Below are positions 56,919 through 64,000 of a stretch of DNA of 64,000 nucleotides, piece by piece; position 1 is the stretch's first letter, and each line of letters starts with the position of its first letter. This DNA comes from Panaeolus papilionaceus (lineage: Eukaryota; Basidiomycota; Agaricomycetes; Agaricales). The notes beneath the pieces were generated by a model. It was not told the DNA's origin and did no database searches. It was given only the letters and a program-made list of their open reading frames with translations. The stretch spans positions 1,488,001 through 1,552,000 of the forward strand of contig JADNRZ010000011.1 of NCBI GenBank assembly GCA_015501605.1. Direction: 5' to 3'. Both the position numbers and the translations under genes were made by a program.

Positions 56919-59414
56919 ATGACACTGAAGTCTAGACATCAACGTAGCCATTGGAAACTATGGGACAAAATATTGGGCTCCCTGGAGAGATTTTTTTTCA
57001 ACGCAACGCTCAAGCTTATCGCTGTTCGACTGCTTCTCGTAGCATCGCTAGTTAATATGTCTGTTCACCTTGCTTCGACACTGGAAGCGACCCCCGGGAC
57101 CCAGCATTATCTCTTTGATGTATTAACTATCTATTTTCCCGTGACTTTTATATTCCTACATCACGTCGCAAGGTAATTCAAATGCTAAACACATCTATGG
57201 ACTTTTGGAACGAGCTAGCGCTAAACATACATTTTGCCTGCAGTACTCTCATACTTCGTTTTATTCCTCAGTGGCTGGACTTTCTACTAGTCACTTGTGA
57301 GCTGGGTTGTATGTCCTTTAAAATTTGTTCTTTCTGGATCATTCAGAGATTCGAAAACGCTAACAATCTCTGAATACGTGGTTCCATTCATTTAAACTTG
57401 TCGACACCTATCATCAGTCCCTTGTGGATTGAAGGCTCCGCTTCAATCCAATGGAACTCGTTAGATGTTTGGACCGTGATCACTTTCATGTGTATATTCA
57501 GTGTTCTTGTGTTTTCCTTCTTCTCTCGCCTCAGTGCGATTGTCCGCCACCGCGGAAAGAAGCTCATCCAACCGTTTGATCTCCTGGAGGACAGGCCTCA
57601 GGCTCGTACCCACGACCTCCCTGAGTCGTCTCTTTCGGAAGGGTTAGCGCTCCTGGTCAGCAGGTCAATCTGGAGTAACCAATTTATGTAAGTTATTTTA
57701 ATCAGCTGAAGGCCTTTCAAGTTATGTTCACCTCATATTCTGCTTTCTGTTATTCTGCCTCTCTTGATCCCAAGAGGAGAAGCACTGCATGTGAGGCTGC
57801 TACGTAGCTTCGTTGCAGGAGGTCATCTGTTGACGATCATTGGAAATGGGCTGATGTCTATTGCTGTCGCACCTACCTTGGAGTCGACTTCCATACCTAC
57901 AAGAAAGACACAAACGGGAATCCACAATTATCCCGAGGTGTGGCTAACCACTGAATTGGGGTCTTGGGCGGATACTTTTAACGACGCAACCTGGACTTTT
58001 TACTTCCTATGTCACAGACATCCTTTCGGCTTATTCTGAGTACAACTAATCTTGAGATACCTAATTTAGGCTTTATTGGGTTCAAATTGGCAGGATACAA
58101 CAGACATGCTTCAAAAAGCGATTAACGTAACCGTCACAAACCGGCTGAGCCCTCAGTTCCTGACGGATGTCCAAAGTAAGATCGTCATTACTCATAAACA
58201 ATGGTGCTCCGCACATCGAATGTAGGAACTACAATAACCCTTCTTTTGTCATCGTAGAAGAAGGCCCATCGATGGGGTTGTGCGAAAACCAATTGTCGTT
58301 CGGATTCGTCAAAAGCATATGTCCCCACACGTTTGGTTTCAGACCCGACTGGGACTCTGGTGAAATTATCAATGGTACTTGGGGTGCGACTTTTATGACC
58401 TTCGTTTAGTCTGTCTTCTCCTCACGATTAGTTCACAGCGCATAATGATGTTCACATTAGCATCGATTTTTCTTTAATAGATCCAACTGCATTTGGTGCC
58501 AGTGCTGCTGTTGCCGTTTATCCGACCTTGATGGGTAGCATTGACACAGGCACGATGTTCAGAGATATCGTCCCTTTCCCACTTCCACCAGGTGTTAACT
58601 ACTATGCGACTGTGTCTGTCAAGGGCAGACAAGCATATGACGGGAGAAGCCAGACAGCTTCATCTTTTGGTCTATTCAGTGTGCGTCTTCTCACCTTGTA
58701 TTTACTGCAAAACCTTGTACCTGCGTATTCTCCAGTCACCCAAAACCTATCTCGTGCCTTCGATTAGATATGTGGTTGCCGATCCTCTGGAAACCCGCTC
58801 TCAGAATGGCGTGTCGAACGTCTCCACACTTCGCTTATCTTGTGAATTCAACACCGCCGAATTCCGTGTTGAGATGGACCAAAGAGACAAGACCGTCTTT
58901 GCTGGCTTTGCCACAGTCGGAGGTCTATTCACTTTTGTTTCTGGGATTTTTACACTTATATTCGGGACGACCTTTTTATGTATTTTATTCGGTACGTGCT
59001 GTATTTCAATCAAACGATGCTTTCACATCAAAGACGCTTCTTTTTTTGTTTGCAGACTTGAAGCCGCTTTCAGTCTTTGGTCTGATACAGGAGTGGGACA
59101 GGAAGAGGATAGTGAACGCTTACTTAGACGCCTATCCATTGCTTCGAGCGGAGCTGGAGTTGGAAGCGTCTCAGCGCGACGTTGTCGCCGTTTTACAGGA
59201 TCACCTGTTGGACATGGAACTCATCAAGGAGGTCCTAGACGCGGAATCTCAGGGAGAATCAGATAGCGCTAGCATGATTACAAATAATAAAGACGAGGGG
59301 CGGGAGGAGAGAACGAGTTTACATAACGCTTGGGGGACGCCTGAATTGGAGGAAGGGGCAATGTTTCCATCCAACTCGAGTTATCCTCCGCGGCTAGGGA
59401 ACAAGGCCGCCTAG
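56919..59414 (+). pseudogene. Tandem-array copy T4, full-length but with a broken splice donor
   Basis: Homologous to T2 from MTLKSRHQRSHWKLWDK to the C-terminus (ends 59414). It keeps the 254-nt first exon, the helices, VRHRGKKLIQPFDLLEDRPQ, the VEMDQRDKTVFAG block and TVGGLFTFVSG. Where T1 and T2 have a GTATGTC donor after the exon encoding WTFY, T4 reads CTATGTC (the C at 58007), so that intron has lost its GT and read-through meets a stop at 58038. The exon 2 to exon 3 junction (about 57308-57418) also does not join in frame with any good donor. Later exons are open. Either it is newly non-functional, or an unusual splice form exists. Confidence 0.6.
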
Positions 59415-59446
59415 GCATGGCATTCTATGCTTAAATCCTGTCTGAT

Positions 59447-59794
59447 TTATGAAGTAGCTGATACAGGGGTGTACCCTACGAATTGTTTATAATGGTATGC
59501 CTTTTCTATTACTAAGGGTCCAAGGTTCCTGCGCTTGGCGAATGCAATAATTTCCGACAGCATTGAGGCCAGCTTCGGTTTAGTGCCGAACTCGCTTTTC
59601 AGACATACCAATAGAATATCCAAGCCGTCGAATGCATCGATGCATCCATAATGACTTTCCACGAAGACTTGAATGCGCAAAACTGGTTCGGACACATAGC
59701 GTCGTGGAGATGCTGTGATGGGCGCTTAGGGAATGGGAGTAACAACATCCAGCACTTCGCCTTGTTTGTCCTGTAGTGCTGCCACACAATTCAT
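59447..59794 (-). pseudogene. ORF interrupted by one TAA, unrecognised
   Basis: From the ATG at 59794, 22 codons (MNCVAALQDKQGEVLDVV..) run to a TAA at 59728-59726. The same frame then stays open for 92 more codons (RYVSEPVLRIQVFVESHYG and a basic C-terminal half) to a TAA at 59447. Codon-like composition continues through the first stop, suggesting a once longer frame. No family recognised; low confidence that it was ever a gene. Confidence 0.25.
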
Positions 59795-61155
59795 GGAATT
59801 TTGGCCATGGATGTACGATTTAGGTAAAGATTGACGCTGGTTATCGAGTATAATCTCTCGAATAGGGTTTGAGTTACCATATGAGTGAACTTGTGCAATC
59901 GGATTACCATCATTGTTATCGACCGCATCGTTGTGCTGTAGGGAGAGCCATGATACTGTGCAAGGTGACTATCTTACATCCTATGTAATACTACTTAGTG
60001 AATGGACTATCCAGAGGTTTAGACTTGCTTTTACATGGTCAGCGGTCCGGTGTGGCGTTCGAGTGTGTATTTTTCGTAAATCGAAGGAGAAAATGAACTA
60101 AAACACGGTGGCGCAGGGTCGGTTGGAATAGCAGGGTTCAACTTCTCGGTACGAGACTTCATTTCCTCACGAGTCTGTTTTAAGCGTGGATCCGCAAGTA
60201 CACGCGATGATACGGAACTGCCCAGCACGAGTGAAGTGTGTTTTCTACTACGCCACTACTTGAACGGTAAGCCCACTTCACTAAATGGAGTGCGCTTGGC
60301 AGTAGTCTCCCGTAGTCAGACTACGACAATGAATTACTTGGCAGACGATCCTCAAATTCCTGAGGATGTCAGCTCTTCATGCGACAAACACTATTTTTGA
60401 GGGTAGGAGATCAATGAAAGGGATGCTCACTGATTGGTGATCGTGATACCTGCTGTCTGTCACCATCTGTTGTTATTCATCTGAAAGCATTACAGACATT
60501 ACATCAATATCGCAGGCTATAAAACATTGACATCTGCCCTTATCTATCATAATCTACATAAGGCTTCAGAACCTGGATAATAAGCTTTATGGAATGTCAA
60601 GTGATATAGAGCAGAGCCGCGTGCAATACGCGTGGTCCCACCCGGTTTAGATCAGCGAGCGCTGTGGGCACGGAAATGAACATGAAATGAAGGCGCAGCA
60701 CCACGCAGCTGCGGATGCACTTTTGATGCAGTTTGACCCTGCTGCCATCGCCGAGAAATGCGAGCAGACTTGAGCTTGAGCGCTCATAAGCCTATGATCA
60801 AAATTGTACAGCAAATAAATATACACATCTGTGAGATAAGCAGCGCGTGTCCATGTTCGTTGCAGCCCTAGTACTGCCTTCATCATCAAGATGATCATCT
60901 AAACAATCAACACTTTACAGACCGAAAGAGGAATGGTTCAACGCCGCGCAGTGTTCACTGAACAAGAACGACAAAAGCGTCGCTTGGTTGATACAGCCAT
61001 TTGGGTTAAATTGACTGTGAGCCGTCACCATTTTATACGGCTTCAATACGACACCTGCAACGTCGACTTGACCTCCCTGTCAACAGACCGCGAATCAACA
61101 TCACAGAGCGAATTGGCTGTGCCTATAGAATCATCAACAAGTGCATTTCAGGTCA
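59795..61155. other. Intergenic, no gene recognised
   Basis: About 1.36 kb. Short frames on both strands without motifs; 3' flank of the seven-helix copy 3 at the right end. Confidence 0.45.
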
Positions 61156-62613
61156 TTAAACAGGGTTTGTACTCTGATCGTTGCGTGGTAATTGTAGGTT
61201 ATTAGTGTCCCCCAGAGGTGTGTGTGGGGCTGTGTTTGGGGCTGTTCGGGAGCCAGAAGAGCTGAAGATGGTGTCCAGCACAGGTGTGCTAGAGCTGCGA
61301 TGCTCTGCACGGTGCAGAGTAATGGTTGAATCGATGTCACGAACGCAGCGGCCCAGCCCGACCTGCACGATAATTAAAGTCGGAACAAGGCCCTATCCAA
61401 ATATGGATGTAATCAGGACTGGTTGGTCTGGGGGACAAGCAAGGCGCCACTTACGACCACTTGGATAAGGCCAACGTCCAGCACGACCTGAATAAACAAT
61501 AGTCAAGTGACGTATAACAAAGGTGGAATGGGAGTCAAGACCAGCTTACGCTGTTGATTGTAAGGGCCAGCAGAGTATAGATGCTGTAAATTGACCCAGA
61601 TTCGACACTATGAAAAGGTCAGTCTGAACAGATGAAGTGTAAATGGGCTTTGGAAAATATGACTTGCATTATTGCGCAAACACTATAATATCTGCTAGCC
61701 ATCTCGGATCCCAACAGCGAACGTGCGCGTTTTATGAACCATAAGATTCTTCCCGCTGTTTGTTTGATGAACAGATTTATTAAATGACCGGATACAACCA
61801 TGAACAAGTTTTAATTACATACCTGTAGCCGCGGTGATGGATACATTTAGTCCAAGCGTCAGCCATAAATAAACGGACAGCCGCTCCCTCTCCCTTGCCG
61901 ACATGGATATCGTTGAGATGTAACCCCAGACTGAGTAACATGTGAGGCATTGGCAGAAGTTGGATAAAATCAGTCTTACTGGTAGAGACGACCAGCAACA
62001 GGGAAGGAAGAACAATAACCCGTTTAGAGCGGGACCATACCATGTAGCATCGGTACAGCTGCGCTGGAGATCAGTATCATGTTAATTCAGTTGGGTATGA
62101 TTCCACTCACGAGAAGACTGTCGGCGATGACACTAGTATATTTTTGACTGTAAATGTTGGCATGTGATGGCGTTGCGGAGGAATACTCACTTATTTGTGA
62201 TAAACAGTATGTATTTGGCATACGAGTTGGCGATGGGCACGGTCCGCCCATGAAGGATGTAGTGCACGACCATGTGCACGGAGATGATGATATCAGTTGT
62301 TGAAATCGCGAACATCAGAATCGCAGCTATGCATAACGGCCATAGTGTCGTCCTCCTGTTCACGAAGAGGGTGTACATGCAGAAGATGAACGTCATGAAG
62401 TACATTCCTAGAACAATGACGATGAGTATTGTAGATTCTATGCACACTGGTGTTTGGCAGACTTGCCATACAGAAAACTCTCAAACTGTACCACGCGTTA
62501 CAACAATGCATTAAGGAGCAATAGTCTAGCAAACTCACCAGGAAGGCCCCAACATAGCCCGAGAGTGACCTGTTACCCCAGGACAGACCAGCGTCCACAT
62601 CAGACCTTTGCAT
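61156..62613 (-). CDS. Seven-helix-type membrane protein, micro-exon family, copy 3, with two GC-AG introns
   Basis: Ten exons sum to 936 nt (311 residues): 62613-62539, 62485-62467 (19 nt), 62407-62191, 62132-62111 (22 nt), 62058-61980, 61930-61823, 61755-61668, 61607-61550, 61487-61455 and 61392-61156. Motifs: FESFLYGMYFMTFIF, ILMFAISTTDIIISV, VIADSLLLYRCYMVWSRSKRVIVLPSLLLVV, AGRILWFIKRARSLL, AIIVESGSIYSIYTLLAL, and GLVPTLIIVQVGLGR. The introns after exons 2 and 7 begin GCAAGT; GT alternatives do not restore the frame. An ATG at 62706 would add 31 residues. The exon 3, 5, 7, 8 and 9 sizes (217, 79, 88, 58, 33) equal those of copy 1. Function unknown. Confidence 0.85.
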
Positions 62614-64000
62614 ATGGGTTGAAGGAGAGCCGGCGGGCACCTGCAGAAAATGGTGGGGGATGAAAGAAAACGTCAAGAAGATGCGCTGAAATTTGAGGCA
62701 AACCATCACCACGAGAATGAAAGATCAAAATCTGTCGCCCATGATAGGGTCAAACCAAGTTGTCAATAGACTTTTACTTTCTTAGTCGGGTAAGCGAGTA
62801 ATGCAAAATGCCGATGTCATGTCTCGATTCAGGGACGACCGCTTGGATGAAAGAGGGTTGCCCAGATGTGGAGAAAGTGGGTGAGCAAGTTCGGAATATG
62901 GGCCACTTGGCTGTGCGCACTCGAGACGATAACACGAAAACAGATAAAATGAGCTCAACATTAACACAATGGGTCACTGGTCCATGATCAGTATTAATAC
63001 CTGGATATTTATAAATGTGGAGCACACACGGATACGGATTCAGTTGACAATCACGGCTGTGTCAAAGGATAAGCTCCAGAGAAAGGAAGTGTGACAACCA
63101 AACAGGATAGCATCTGGAAAATGGTAGGATGTAACCGGGTTTGCCTCGTTCTAGGGGAGAAGAACAGCAACGGGAACAAGAAAATCTTCTTTAACGAGCA
63201 TGAGAACTTGCAGGTATGTCAAAAGTGGGAAGTCGCAGAAAGGAAGTTCCTAAATTTTGGACGTAAAAAAGCTTGATCTTCTGGAAAACGTTGATCATTG
63301 AGAGCAGAAGCCGTTCAAATAATGATTACGATTACAATATAAGCCGATTTCGAATTATAGCTGTTTATCGTTACTTCTCTGCGTGGGCAACTGGGAGATG
63401 GGTTGTCAGCGGTCGTGAAGACCTCGTAATGGGATAGACTCACCATGTTGTTGCGATACATCGGCAGAAGACATGAACTTTACATCACGAAGATGCATGT
63501 GGAAAAAATTGAAAAAATTGCGAGTCATAGAGCATGCTCTCGTCGCTTGACTCCGTGGAAGACCCCTTAAACGAGGACATCGTAATGTCAAGAGGGATAG
63601 CACCTTGTATCCACAATTAAGAAACCCACTCTAAAAGCCCACACAGGCTTCCCCCGAGCATGTTATCAGTCCACATGAGGGACATAGCACCCAAGCTACT
63701 GCAAAACTTGCTCTGAAAAGGCATCCTACTGGAAACCTTTTCTCCAAAACCAGATGGATTCCTGTCCTCCCTTTGCCGGCGGCTCCGAGAAGGAGCGGAA
63801 GCGACATAGATTATTCAACGGTTCTCCAAGTGCCTAGCACGAGGTCTGCAAAGAGCCCGTCACCCACTCGCAAGTGTTACACACATGGATATTACAAACC
63901 TGGTATTTCTTGTGCGAACAAATGGCTGCGAGATCCAGATCCTTCCAAGCTCAGTGGTGATTATAGCCGTCTTCCTCTTCGTCCATGCAGCTTTACGCCT
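62614..64000. other. Right-end region, no gene firmly called
   Basis: About 1.4 kb. From about 63640 a plus-strand frame rich in Pro/Ser/Arg/Lys stays open to the window end. In another frame an ATG at 63885 opens MDITNLVFLV with a hydrophobic segment (VVIIAVFLFV) that also runs off the edge. Either could be the start of a gene beyond the window; neither can be decided here. Confidence 0.3.

Noticed and set aside
1..64000. Retrotransposon open reading frames (reverse transcriptase, integrase, gag)
   Set aside because: Searched by eye for the usual YXDD, zinc-knuckle and integrase patterns in the long frames; none seen.

Overview
The window is nuclear DNA of a filamentous basidiomycete, most likely an Agaricomycete. 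Genes are split by many 50-60 nt GT-AG introns. The gene content is typical of mushroom genomes: F-box-like proteins with LRR-type tails, a DUF6533-type membrane protein, a CmcJ/AsaB-like oxygenase, a secreted bicupin oxalate decarboxylase, an O-methyltransferase with a disordered tail, and several expanded families of uncharacterised multipass membrane proteins. I found no rRNA, tRNA, CRISPR or prokaryotic element. All gene models were spliced by hand. Where I list exons, the summed coding length is divisible by three.

Layout. 1-3935: three tandem minus-strand copies of a short F-box-like family, the first cut by the window edge. 4232-6099: a larger F-box protein (-). 8635-12948: ten-exon O-methyltransferase (+). 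14942-16572: F-box-like protein (+). 17253-18913: DUF6533-type membrane protein (-). 21204-22168: CmcJ/AsaB-like oxygenase (+), convergent with a 14-exon oxalate decarboxylase at 22425-24677 (-). 25862-27248: single-pass surface protein (+). 28175-37791: three paralogues of a four-helix membrane family (+,-,-), with a 0.77 kb inverted-repeat element between the first two and a small membrane protein before the third. 38925-42948 and 61156-62613: three paralogues of a seven-helix-type family (-). 44574-59414: tandem array of four copies of another multipass family (+), of which only the second is clearly intact.

Most notable: the three seven-helix paralogues share a strict exon architecture, with a 19-nt and a 22-nt micro-exon plus 88, 58 and 33-nt exons. 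One of them uses two GC-AG introns. The flanked tandem array shows birth and decay in progress: one intact gene, one copy with several frameshifts and a nonsense codon, one 5'-truncated copy, and one full-length copy with a broken splice donor. I see no prokaryote-style operon and no convincing biosynthetic cluster. The oxalate decarboxylase and the CmcJ-like oxygenase are neighbours without an obvious pathway link.
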